Assembly (NCBI RefSeq): GCF_003339815.1
Contig: NZ_PPTT01000035.1
Span: 1-41,254 of the forward strand
DNA length: 41,254 nt
DNA from: Eggerthella sinensis
GTDB taxonomy: Bacteria > Actinomycetota > Coriobacteriia > Coriobacteriales > Eggerthellaceae
Reading direction: 5' to 3'
Shown here: positions 15,885 through 23,478 of the stretch, piece by piece
How the letters are laid out: every line of letters begins with the position of its first letter
Position numbering within the stretch: the first letter of the stretch is position 1
Translations under genes and position numbers: made by a program
Notes under the pieces: model-generated
Database searches by the model: none
What the model was told of the DNA's origin: nothing
The model's input: only the letters and a program-made list of their open reading frames with translations

Positions 15885-16546
15885 TGAGCGACATCGCCGC
15901 CTTGTTCACCTGGGTCAACATGCGCTTCCTGCTGCAGGGGCTCGGCATGACGCTGCTCATCTCGGCGCTGGCCATCCTCTGCTCGGTGGTGCTGGGCACG
16001 GTGATCTCGGTCATGCGCACGTCGCACAACCGCCTGCTGCGCGGCATCGCCACGGTGTACATCGAGATATTCAAGAACACGCCGCTGCTGCTGTGGATCA
16101 TGTTCACGTTCTTCGTGGCGCAACTGCCTCCCATCGGCGCAGCCGTGCTTGCATTCACGCTGTTCACCAGCGCGAGCGTGGCGGAAATCGTGCGTGGCGG
16201 CCTGGCAAGCGTGCCGCACGGGCAGTACGAGGCCGCGAAATCGCAGGGCTTCAGCACCGTGCAGACCTACGCCGTGATCATCTTGCCGCAGGCGCTGCGC
16301 AACATGGTGCCCGCGCTGCTGAGCCAGTTCGTGACCACCATCAAGGACACGAGCTACCTGTGGGGCGCCATGGCGCTGCAGGAGCTCATGGGCCGCGGCA
16401 TGATCCTCATGAACAGCTACAACTCCACCGCGCAAATCTTCGCCATCTTCGGCATCATGGCCGTGATCTACTTCATCGTGTGCTTCACCCTGTCGCAGAT
16501 CGTGCGCGCCTACCAGCGCCGCTTGAAGGAAGCCCGCGCCAGCTAG
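15884..16546 (+). CDS. Amino-acid ABC importer permease (second subunit)
   Basis: 220 residues, a normal HisQ/GlnP-type permease: MRFLLQGLGMTLLISALAI, VYIEIFKNTPLLLWIMFTF, EAAKSQGFSTVQTYAVIILPQALRN and a final helix before a short basic tail. It pairs with the tailed permease as the second half of a heterodimeric channel. Its ATG shares one base with the previous stop (TGATG). The TAG stop overlaps the TAG of the convergent lipase-like gene within a single CTAG, leaving no room for a terminator. Confidence 0.92.
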   Translation: MSDIAALFTWVNMRFLLQGLGMTLLISALAILCSVVLGTVISVMRTSHNRLLRGIATVYIEIFKNTPLLLWIMFTFFVAQLPPIGAAVLAFTLFTSASVAEIVRGGLASVPHGQYEAAKSQGFSTVQTYAVIILPQALRNMVPALLSQFVTTIKDTSYLWGAMALQELMGRGMILMNSYNSTAQIFAIFGIMAVIYFIVCFTLSQIVRAYQRRLKEARAS

Positions 16547-17670
16547 GGCCGCACATGCTCGGGGCGCGCGACGCTCGCGGCAAGGCGGCCGACGAACGAG
16601 CGCGTCACGCGACGCAGCCGACGGCGGCCCTCGCAGGGCAGCGCGCAGTAGGCGCGCGCCGTCGTTTTCGCGTGCGCGACCAGCCTGAACGGCAGTCCTG
16701 CGAGCGTGTCGGCACCCGTTGAGGAGAGGACGGCGAACGCGTCGTCGATGAATCCCCGGCGCTCTTCGAGCGGCAGCTCGGCAAGCCAGGCTTGCAGCTG
16801 CGCGGCGGCGCTTGCCGTGCGCGGGCTGAGCGAAGGCGCGGGGACGAATGCGTGCGTGCGCACGTGCCACGTGCCGGGCGGGTGCGCTGCGAGCCCCCAG
16901 CCGGACGAGGCGACGATGCGGCAGGAGGCCGGGTCGGTGAACAGCAGGCCGTAGAAGGACGAACGCGGGATCACTTTGTGCAGGCGGGCTTGCATGCGGC
17001 GATACGGCTCGCCTTCGCGGTCGGCCGCCCGCAGTCCGGGGCCGTCGAGGTTGTACACCGTCTCGACGCGTGCGCGCACGTCCGGGTGCGCATGGAGCAC
17101 CGCGTGCTCGGCGAGCGTCCCGCCTTTCGAATGCCCGCCGACCCGCAGCGGGCCGTCCACGACGCGCGCCGCATCGTGCAGGTAGGCGAGCGCGTCGTGC
17201 TGCGAGGGGATGTCCTCCTCGCACAGCATGTCGAAGTCTTCCTTCCATCCCGTGAGCGAGAGGTCGGTGCCGCGGTACGCGACGAAATGCGTGCCGTCCC
17301 CGAGGCAAAACGTGGTGGCGGAGAACTGCCGAGCCGGCTCGCCGCGGGCGGAGCGCTCGTCGACGTGCAGGCCGGCGAGGACGGCTCCGTACCGGGCGCT
17401 CGCTCCCACGCTCCGGGCGAAGGCGCGATCGACGCGCGGATTCCAGAAGCAGTGATCGCCCTTGAGGGCGTCGAGGTGCCGCTCGCTCAGGATGGCGGAG
17501 AGGGGCGTCCAGCGTGGCGCTTCGTCGTGCGCCGGGGCGGCCACGAGGCCCGTCAGCGCGAAGCGGCCGATGTCCGCGAGCACGGCGGCATCGACGTCGC
17601 CGAAGGCGAGCTCGTCGAACGAACGCTGCTCGAGCGATGCGGCGCGGGCGAGCGGAAGGCCGGCGCGCAT
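16543..17670 (-). CDS. Mbeg1-like (DUF2974) alpha/beta-hydrolase, lipase-like
   Basis: 375-residue soluble protein. The fold and motifs of the class-3-lipase-like DUF2974 group are visible: FVAYRGTDLSLTGWKEDF (about 129-146), the nucleophile elbow GHSKGG (residues 179-184, Ser181), and YNLDGPGL after it; later His and Asp candidates complete the triad. No signal peptide, so it should be cytoplasmic. Substrate unknown; relatives are annotated as putative lipases or esterases. Begins four bases after the stop of the small anchored-protein gene, with no clear ribosome-binding site of its own, so translation is probably coupled. Its stop overlaps the convergent importer permease stop. Confidence 0.75.
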   Translation of the reverse strand: MRAGLPLARAASLEQRSFDELAFGDVDAAVLADIGRFALTGLVAAPAHDEAPRWTPLSAILSERHLDALKGDHCFWNPRVDRAFARSVGASARYGAVLAGLHVDERSARGEPARQFSATTFCLGDGTHFVAYRGTDLSLTGWKEDFDMLCEEDIPSQHDALAYLHDAARVVDGPLRVGGHSKGGTLAEHAVLHAHPDVRARVETVYNLDGPGLRAADREGEPYRRMQARLHKVIPRSSFYGLLFTDPASCRIVASSGWGLAAHPPGTWHVRTHAFVPAPSLSPRTASAAAQLQAWLAELPLEERRGFIDDAFAVLSSTGADTLAGLPFRLVAHAKTTARAYCALPCEGRRRLRRVTRSFVGRLAASVARPEHVRP

Positions 17671-17674
17671 GACG

Positions 17675-18142
17675 TTACTGCACGTAAGCGAGGTAGGGAA
17701 GGTAGGTCTGCGCGCTTTCGGGCACGGCGAGGGTCACCGTTTGGCCGTACGCCTCGACCGAGATGTAACCCGGGTCGTCATAGGTGGTGATGGTGCCGTC
17801 GATGCCGGCGGCGCTTCCGTCGATGGTGCCGGTGGCCGAGGCGCTCGCCGGCAGGGGAGCGGCTTGCCATTCGTCGATGTTAAGCTCGTTGATGGCTTGG
17901 TCGACCTGGGTTTCCGTCAGCCCGGTTGCCGCGGCGATGGTGGCCTTGTTGTCCTCGAGGGCGCTTTTCGCCTTGTCCTTGAGGCCGGTGGCGTCGATGG
18001 CGGCGTTCGTCGCGGCCGCTTTCGCGTCGTTCGCAAGATCGCTCACGGGACCCGCATTCGTGCCCGAGAGCGCGAACACCCCCACGATTCCGACGATGAT
18101 GAGGGCGATCAGCCCCAGGAACACGCCCAGAACTCGTTTCAT
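17675..18142 (-). CDS. Small membrane-anchored or secreted protein, unknown function
   Basis: 155 residues beginning MKRVLGVFLGLIALIIVGIVGVFAL, a signal anchor or uncleaved signal peptide. The outside part has an Ala-rich helical stretch (about 30-75), then TGLTETQVDQAINELNIDEW, which reads like a small UBA-like three-helix motif, and a C-terminal beta-rich segment (GTIDGSAAGIDGTITTYDD) ending in a hydrophobic tail. I do not recognise the family. Start at 18142 is supported by AGGAGG seven bases upstream; the longer upstream frame has no such site. It is upstream of and probably coupled with the lipase-like gene. Confidence 0.7.
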   Translation of the reverse strand: MKRVLGVFLGLIALIIVGIVGVFALSGTNAGPVSDLANDAKAAATNAAIDATGLKDKAKSALEDNKATIAAATGLTETQVDQAINELNIDEWQAAPLPASASATGTIDGSAAGIDGTITTYDDPGYISVEAYGQTVTLAVPESAQTYLPYLAYVQ

Positions 18143-18652
18143 GGCACAACCTCCTGTGCTTGGGGTTCGGTCTGTTCGTCGGGACGCCGCCGCTGCTTCA
18201 TTCGTGGTGCGTGCGAGGCGGAGCGGTGCGGCGATTCGGCGGCTCATCCCTTGCGTCAAGGGTACCCGAGAAGTGCCCGCTTCACAAAACACCCCCAGCA
18301 TCTCCAACGCACGGTGACGAAATAACCACTCGATTTCCGGAAGTTGAGAGAGACGCTGGGCGGAAGCTGGGAGGGTATGCGAGCCGGGGCGAAGGGGCTT
18401 GGCAAGCGGTTGCGCATCAGCTTCGTGTAGGCGAGCGTCCGGCTGCTTTCGTCTTGCTTTGCTTCAAGTTGGCAATTTTGCTCGCGCTTTTCGCAAAATC
18501 GTGTATGCTAACAGCTGCTGTGCCCGACGGCGCGGCATGCGCGGCCCGACGGGCTGCGAAACCAATCCCCGCACACGTTAATAAATAGGTGGGGCAACCG
18601 TGTGAATACGTAGGCTGCGGGAGGCGGCCGGAGAAGAACAGGAGGGAACCGC
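18143..18652. other. 510-base gene-free region with an inverted repeat
   Basis: Divergent intergenic region between the anchored-protein gene and the topoisomerase gene. It is less GC-rich near 18440-18520, holds a perfect 7-bp inverted repeat ATTTTGC/GCAAAAT with an 11-base spacer (18475-18499), a possible -10 TATGCT at 18505-18510, and a direct repeat CCCGACGG (18522, 18547). A 142-codon plus-strand frame (18160-18588) has no family features and unusual composition, so I do not call it a gene. An RNA gene cannot be excluded. Confidence 0.5.
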
Positions 18653-21202
18653 GTGAAACTGGTGGTAACCGAGAAGAACGACGCGGCTCAGAAAATCGCC
18701 GACTTGCTCGGCGTCAAGAAACCCAAAGCGGAAAAAGTGTATTCGACGCCGGTGTACCGCTTCGACGTCGACGGGGAAGAGTGGGTGACCATCGGCCTGC
18801 GCGGCCACATCCTGGAGCCCGACTTCGCCCCGACCATGGTGTACAAGAAGCGCGGCGGCTGGCAGGGCGTCACCGAGGAGGGCGAAACGCTTCCGGCGGA
18901 TCTGCCCGCATCGCTGCCGAAGCCCCCGTTCAAAAAGAAGAAGCCCTTCACCGAAGACGGCGTGGAGCTGAAAACCTGGAAGATGGACGCGCTGCCGTAC
19001 CTCGTGTACGCGCCCATCAACAAGCTGCCCAAGGAGAAGGAGATCATCCGCTCCTTGAAGAACCTTGCGAAGAAGGCCGACTCGGTCATCATCGCGACCG
19101 ACTTCGACCGCGAAGGCGAGCTCATCGGCTCGGACGCGCTCAGCTGCATCCAGGAAGTGAACGCGACGGCGCCCGTATCACGCGCGCGCTACTCCGCGTT
19201 CACCAAAGAGGAGATCACGCACGCTTTCGACAACCTCGTCGAGCTCGACACGAACCTGGCAAGCGCCGGTGCGTCGCGCCAGGACATCGACCTCATCTGG
19301 GGCGCGGTGCTCACGCGCTACCTGACGCTCGTGAAGTTCGCCGGCTACGGCAACGTGCGCTCGTCGGGCCGCGTGCAAACGCCCACGCTCGCCCTCATCG
19401 TGGCGCGCGAGCGCGAGCGCCTCGCGTTCATCCCCGAGGACTACTGGGTGATCCGCGGCGGATTCGGCGTCGACCCCGACGCGTTCGAGGCCCCGCACGC
19501 CACGGCCCGCTTCAAGGCCGAAGCCGAGGCGCTGGCCGTCATGGCCCACGTCGAAGGCGCCACCGTGGCCACCGTGGCGTCGGTGGAGAAGAAGAAGCGC
19601 ACGGTGCAGCCGCCCGCGCCCTTCAACACCACCTCGCTCATGGCGGCTGCTTCGGCCGAGGGCCTGAGCCCCGCGCGCACCATGCGCATCGCCGAGAGCC
19701 TGTACATGGACGGCTACATCTCGTACCCCCGCGTGGACAACACCGTCTACCCGAGCTCGCTCGACCTCGCCGACACGGTGAAGGCCATCTCCGGCAACCC
19801 GGCCTACGCGCCGTACTGCAAGGAGCTGCTGGCGAAGGACAAGCTCACGGCCACGCGCGGCAAGAAGGAGACGACGGACCACCCGCCCATCTACCCGACG
19901 GCCAAGGCCACGCCCGACGACCTCGCGCCCGCCGACTACAAGCTGTACAACCTCATCGCGCGCCGCTTCCTGGCGACGCTGTCCGAGGCGGCCGTCATCG
20001 AGGGCACGAAGGTGACGCTCGACGTGAACGCCGAACCGTTCGTGGCGAAGGGCGACGTGCTGTCGAAACCGGGCTTCCGCGCCATCTACCCGTACGGCCT
20101 CAAGAAGGACGAGCAGCTGCCCGCGCTTTCCGAGGGCGAGCAGATCGCCTTCAACGGCGCCACCTGCACGAAGAAGCAGACCGAGCCGCCCGCGCGCTAC
20201 AGCCAAGGCAAGCTCATCCAGGAGATGGAGAAGCTGGGCCTGGGCACTAAGTCCACGCGCCACTCCATCATCGAGCGCTTGTACGCGGTGAAGTACTGCG
20301 TGAACGACCCCATCGAGCCGAGCCAGCTGGGCATGGCCGTGTGCGACGCCCTCGACAAGTTCGCGCCGCACATCACGCACCCCGAGATGACGGCCGAGCT
20401 CGAAGAGGAGATGGACAATATCGCCGACGGCCGCACGACGAAGACCGAGGTGGTGAACACGAGCCGCAACCTCCTCTCCGAGCAGCTGGCAAGCCTGCTG
20501 CCGCACTCCGAGGAAGTGAAGGACGCCCTGGCCGACGCCGTGGCCGCCGACGCCTACGTGGGCCCGTGCCCGAAGTGCGGCAAGGACCTGCAGCTGCGCG
20601 CCTCGCAGAAGACGCGCTCCATGTTCATCGGCTGCTCGGGTTGGCCCGACTGCGACGTGACCTACCCGCTGCCCAAGGGCAAGGTGGAAGCCGTGCCCGA
20701 GCCGTGCCCCACGTGCGGCATGCCGCAGGTGAAGGTGACGGCGTTCCGCTCGAAGCCGCGCACCATCTGCATCGACCCGCACTGCGCCACGAACAAGGAG
20801 CCCGACGTGGTGGTGGGCGAGTGCCCCGCGTGCAAGGAGAAGGGCATCACGGCGAAGCTCATCGCGCAGAAGAACCCGCGCACCTTGAAGCGATTCATCC
20901 GCTGCGAGAACTACGACGACTGCGGCACGGGCTACCCGCTGCCCCAGTACGGCGCGCTCACGGCCACCGAAGAGGTGTGCGAGCACTGCGGCGCGCCCAT
21001 GGTGATCGTCACCACGGCGCGCGGCCCGTGGAAGCTCTGCCCGAACTTCGACTGCCCCGGCAAGGAGCAGAAGGAGGACGCGAAGGACGCGAAGGACGCC
21101 AAGGGAGCCGCTGCGAAGAAGCCTGCGGCGCGCAAACCGGCTGCGAAAAGCGGAAAAACCGCGAAGAAGCCGGCCGCGAAGGCCGCTCCGAAAACGAAGT
21201 AG
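18653..21202 (+). CDS. topA: Type IA DNA topoisomerase, archaeal-type with four zinc fingers
   Basis: Relaxes negative supercoils by a single-strand break and 5'-phosphotyrosine link. 849 residues. Toprim domain: Glu7 in VTEKNDAAQKIA and acidic pair D150-x-D152 in ATDFDREGE; active-site Tyr358 lies in GYISYPRVDNT; the hinge and gate segments follow (SSGRVQTPTLALI, YSQGKLIQEMEKLGLGTKSTRHSII). Four C4 zinc ribbons occupy about 640-800 (CPKC-CSGWPDC, CPTC-CIDPHC, CPAC-CENYDDC, CEHC-CPNFDC), then a Lys/Ala-rich tail like a histone tail, a feature seen in actinobacterial topoisomerases. The Toprim region with its KKPKAEKVYS insert and VYAPINKLPKE resembles the archaeal topoisomerase I/III group more than E. 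coli TopA. Start GTG 18653 follows AGGAGG. No terminator before mdh. Confidence 0.9.
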   Translation: MKLVVTEKNDAAQKIADLLGVKKPKAEKVYSTPVYRFDVDGEEWVTIGLRGHILEPDFAPTMVYKKRGGWQGVTEEGETLPADLPASLPKPPFKKKKPFTEDGVELKTWKMDALPYLVYAPINKLPKEKEIIRSLKNLAKKADSVIIATDFDREGELIGSDALSCIQEVNATAPVSRARYSAFTKEEITHAFDNLVELDTNLASAGASRQDIDLIWGAVLTRYLTLVKFAGYGNVRSSGRVQTPTLALIVARERERLAFIPEDYWVIRGGFGVDPDAFEAPHATARFKAEAEALAVMAHVEGATVATVASVEKKKRTVQPPAPFNTTSLMAAASAEGLSPARTMRIAESLYMDGYISYPRVDNTVYPSSLDLADTVKAISGNPAYAPYCKELLAKDKLTATRGKKETTDHPPIYPTAKATPDDLAPADYKLYNLIARRFLATLSEAAVIEGTKVTLDVNAEPFVAKGDVLSKPGFRAIYPYGLKKDEQLPALSEGEQIAFNGATCTKKQTEPPARYSQGKLIQEMEKLGLGTKSTRHSIIERLYAVKYCVNDPIEPSQLGMAVCDALDKFAPHITHPEMTAELEEEMDNIADGRTTKTEVVNTSRNLLSEQLASLLPHSEEVKDALADAVAADAYVGPCPKCGKDLQLRASQKTRSMFIGCSGWPDCDVTYPLPKGKVEAVPEPCPTCGMPQVKVTAFRSKPRTICIDPHCATNKEPDVVVGECPACKEKGITAKLIAQKNPRTLKRFIRCENYDDCGTGYPLPQYGALTATEEVCEHCGAPMVIVTTARGPWKLCPNFDCPGKEQKEDAKDAKDAKGAAAKKPAARKPAAKSGKTAKKPAAKAAPKTK

Positions 21203-21257
21203 CCCGCGCCTGCGGTACAATCATGCGAAGTACGATCAACGAACGAGGAGCTATCAC

Positions 21258-22181
21258 ATGCCTAAAGTAACCATCGTCGGAGCGGGCAACGTCGGGGCGA
21301 CCGCGGCCCATATCATCGCATCCAAGAACCTGGCCGACGTCGTGCTCATCGATGTTGCCGAGGGCCTGCCGCAGGGCAAGGCGCTCGACATGATGCACAT
21401 GCGCAGCGTCGAGAAGTTCACGGTCAAGGTGACCGGCACGAACGACTACGCCGACACGCGCGACTCCGACGTGGTGGTCATCACCGCCGGCATCGCCCGC
21501 AAGCCCGGCATGACGCGCGAGGACCTGCTCGGCGTGAACGCCGGCATCATGAAATCGGTCATCGGCGCCGCCATGGAGGCTTCTCCGAACGCCGTGTTCA
21601 TCTGCGTGACGAACCCGCTCGACGTCATGACCACGCTGGCGTACCGCGAGTCCGGCCTGCCGGCGAACCGCCTCATGGGCATGGGCGGCGTGCTCGATTC
21701 CTCGCGCCTCGCGTACGCGGTGTGCGAGCAGCTGGGCTGCCCGCCGGCCGACGTGGTGGCGTGGGCCGTGGGCGCGCACGGCGAGGGCATGGTGTGCTGG
21801 CCCCGCTTCACCACGGTGGACGGCACCCCCATCACCGAGCTCATGGACGAGGCGGCCGTGGCGCAGGCCATCCAGCGCTGCGTGAAGGGCGGCGCCGAAG
21901 TGGTGGCCTTCCTCAAGACGGGCAGCGCCTACTACGCGCCGGGCGCGTCCATCGCGAAGATGGTTGAAGCCATCCTCACCGACTCGCACGAGGTCATGAG
22001 CGTGTGCGCGCACATCGACGGCCAGTACGGCATCGACGACCTCTACATGAACGTGCCGGTGCGCCTCGGCAAGAACGGCGTGGAGGAAGTCGTCGAGTTC
22101 GACCTCAACGACGACGAGCTGGCCGCCCTGCAGGCAAGCGCCGAAAGCGTGCGCGCCGGACTGGCAAATTTGCCGGAGTAG
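21258..22181 (+). CDS. mdh: Malate dehydrogenase (LDH-like type)
   Basis: NAD-dependent malate/oxaloacetate interconversion. 307 residues with the Rossmann motif GAGNVG (8-13), Asp32 for NAD selectivity, Arg81 in ARKPGMTR (Arg marks malate rather than lactate specificity), VTNPLDVMT (117-125), Asp147/Arg150 and catalytic His174. The His region reads GAHGEGMV instead of the usual GGHGDTMV, a conservative change. ATG 21258 follows GAGGAG. A possible -10 TACAAT lies at 21216-21221. Together with the fumarase genes at 24757 it covers malate-fumarate steps of the reductive or oxidative citrate branch, feeding fumarate reductase-type metabolism. Confidence 0.93.
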   Translation: MPKVTIVGAGNVGATAAHIIASKNLADVVLIDVAEGLPQGKALDMMHMRSVEKFTVKVTGTNDYADTRDSDVVVITAGIARKPGMTREDLLGVNAGIMKSVIGAAMEASPNAVFICVTNPLDVMTTLAYRESGLPANRLMGMGGVLDSSRLAYAVCEQLGCPPADVVAWAVGAHGEGMVCWPRFTTVDGTPITELMDEAAVAQAIQRCVKGGAEVVAFLKTGSAYYAPGASIAKMVEAILTDSHEVMSVCAHIDGQYGIDDLYMNVPVRLGKNGVEEVVEFDLNDDELAALQASAESVRAGLANLPE

Positions 22182-22207
22182 GGAGCGCTGACGCGCGTTG
22201 ATCGAAG

Positions 22208-22606
22208 CTAGGGAGTCCGGCTCTGCGCGGTGTGCGGAGCCGGACTCTTCGTTTCCGACTCGGGCGTGATGCGCTCTCCGCGGTGGAATACGAGGACGAG
22301 GCGGTCGTTGCGGTTTTCCCAAAGGGAAGTGCGGAAACTCCTCGTGTCCCGATCGCGATCGACGGCCACGTAGCGTGCGAGATACGAGTTTGCGCTGATG
22401 CGTTCGACTTCGAAGTCGCTTATTTCGATGGCGCGGTCGAATTCGAGCCTGCTCAGCTGGTCGATCACATCGCGCCTGCCGAGCGTGCGTCCGGATTGGC
22501 CGACTTCTTGGAACTCGGGCGCGAGCGCGGATTCGAGATTAGCCGTATCACGGCAGAAAGCAGCCGAGAAGAATTGTTTTTCATGTACGAGGATGTCGTG
22601 TTCCAT
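22208..22606 (-). CDS. DUF4440/SnoaL-like NTF2-fold protein
   Basis: 132-residue cytoplasmic protein with the DUF4440 pattern: an N-terminal helix (VHEKQFFSAAFCRDTANLESALAPEFQEVGQSG), then RRDVIDQLS, and strands ending FRTSLWENRNDRLVLVFHRGERI. NTF2-like folds serve as small enzymes or ligand-binding proteins; nothing shows a substrate. GGGAGA precedes the ATG by seven bases. The last 13 codons (PESETKSPAPHTA...) are encoded by the terminator hairpin of mdh on the other strand, so the end of the protein is probably dictated by that structure. Divergent from the nitroreductase gene. Confidence 0.75.
   Translation of the reverse strand: MEHDILVHEKQFFSAAFCRDTANLESALAPEFQEVGQSGRTLGRRDVIDQLSRLEFDRAIEISDFEVERISANSYLARYVAVDRDRDTRSFRTSLWENRNDRLVLVFHRGERITPESETKSPAPHTAQSRTP
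22213..22250 (+). terminator. Terminator of mdh, inside the convergent DUF4440 gene
   Basis: Perfect 11-bp stem (22213-22223 with 22237-22247) and 13-base loop, followed by TTCGTTT, 32 bases after the mdh stop. It overlaps the 3' coding end of the minus-strand DUF4440 gene. Confidence 0.75.
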
Positions 22607-22681
22607 GGCGGTTTCTCCCGGTCGGGTGGGTTCGGTTCACGGTACGCTGAACGGAATGGAAAATCAAGGAGGAGCAAGCGT

Positions 22682-23476
22682 ATGCTGATCGAGATCGACG
22701 AGGGGCGCTGCATCGGGTGCGGGGCGTGCGTCGCGGACTGCGTGGGGTCGAACCTGCTGGTGGAGGACGGCCTGGCACACGTGAAAGGGCGCTGCATCAT
22801 GTGCGGCCACTGCGTGGCCATCTGCCCGACGGAGGCGGTGTCCATCCCGAGCTACGACATGGCCGACGTGGAGCCGTCCGCGCCCGCGAGCGAAACGCTC
22901 GACGCGGCCGTGCTGCTGCGCGCCATCAAGTCGCGGCGCAGCGTGCGCGACTACCGCCCGCGGCCGGTGGCGCCCGAAGCGCTCGCGACCGTGCTCGAAG
23001 CGGGCCGCTACACGGCCACGGCGAAGAACGCGCAGGGCTGCCGCTTCGTCGTGGTGCAGGATGCCCTCGACGAGCTCAAGGCCCTCGTGTGGGACGGCAT
23101 CGACGGCCTGCTTGCGCTGCCGCCGGCAGATAAGCCGCGTTGGGCGAAGGTGTACAAGCCGTTCAGCCGCGGCCGCCGCGCCGACGCGGGCGAGGACTTC
23201 CTGTTCCGCAACGCGCCGGCCGTGGTGTTCATCGGGTGCGATCGCGCCGACGACGCGGGCCTCGCCGCGCAGAACATGGAGCTTGTGGCGGCGTCGCTCG
23301 GCTTGGGCGTGCTGTACAACGGCTACCTGTGCCGCGCCGCCGAAGAGCTGCCCGCGGTCAAGGCGTTCCTCGAAGCGCAGGACAAGCCGCTGCAGCTGTG
23401 CATGCTGCTGGGCTATCCTTCGCGTTCCTACCCGCGCACGGCCCCTCGGCTCCCGGGCGATTTCGTGGTGAAGTAG
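22682..23476 (+). CDS. Ferredoxin-nitroreductase fusion
   Basis: 264 residues. The N-terminus has two [4Fe-4S] ferredoxin motifs (CIGCGACVADC and CIMCGHCVAICP, residues about 10-56); residues 75-264 are an FMN-dependent nitroreductase domain (SRRSVRDYRPRPVAPEAL, NAQGCRFVVVQD, AAQNMELVAASLGLGVLYNGYL). Such fusions pass ferredoxin-level electrons to the FMN for reduction of an unknown acceptor; nitro compounds are a guess from the family name. Cytoplasmic. ATG 22682 has AAGGAGG nine bases upstream; an upstream frame antisense to DUF4440 is rejected. The AlkZ-like gene starts two bases after its stop and is probably co-transcribed. Confidence 0.9.
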   Translation: MLIEIDEGRCIGCGACVADCVGSNLLVEDGLAHVKGRCIMCGHCVAICPTEAVSIPSYDMADVEPSAPASETLDAAVLLRAIKSRRSVRDYRPRPVAPEALATVLEAGRYTATAKNAQGCRFVVVQDALDELKALVWDGIDGLLALPPADKPRWAKVYKPFSRGRRADAGEDFLFRNAPAVVFIGCDRADDAGLAAQNMELVAASLGLGVLYNGYLCRAAEELPAVKAFLEAQDKPLQLCMLLGYPSRSYPRTAPRLPGDFVVK

Positions 23477-23478
23477 CC

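Noticed and set aside
18160-18588. 142-codon plus-strand reading frame in the gap before the topoisomerase gene
   Set aside because: No family features, no good ribosome-binding site, and low-quality composition; it covers probable promoter sequence.
22775-22790. Second parS-like sequence (CACACGTGAAAG)
   Set aside because: Five mismatches to the parS consensus and not palindromic; chance in coding sequence.
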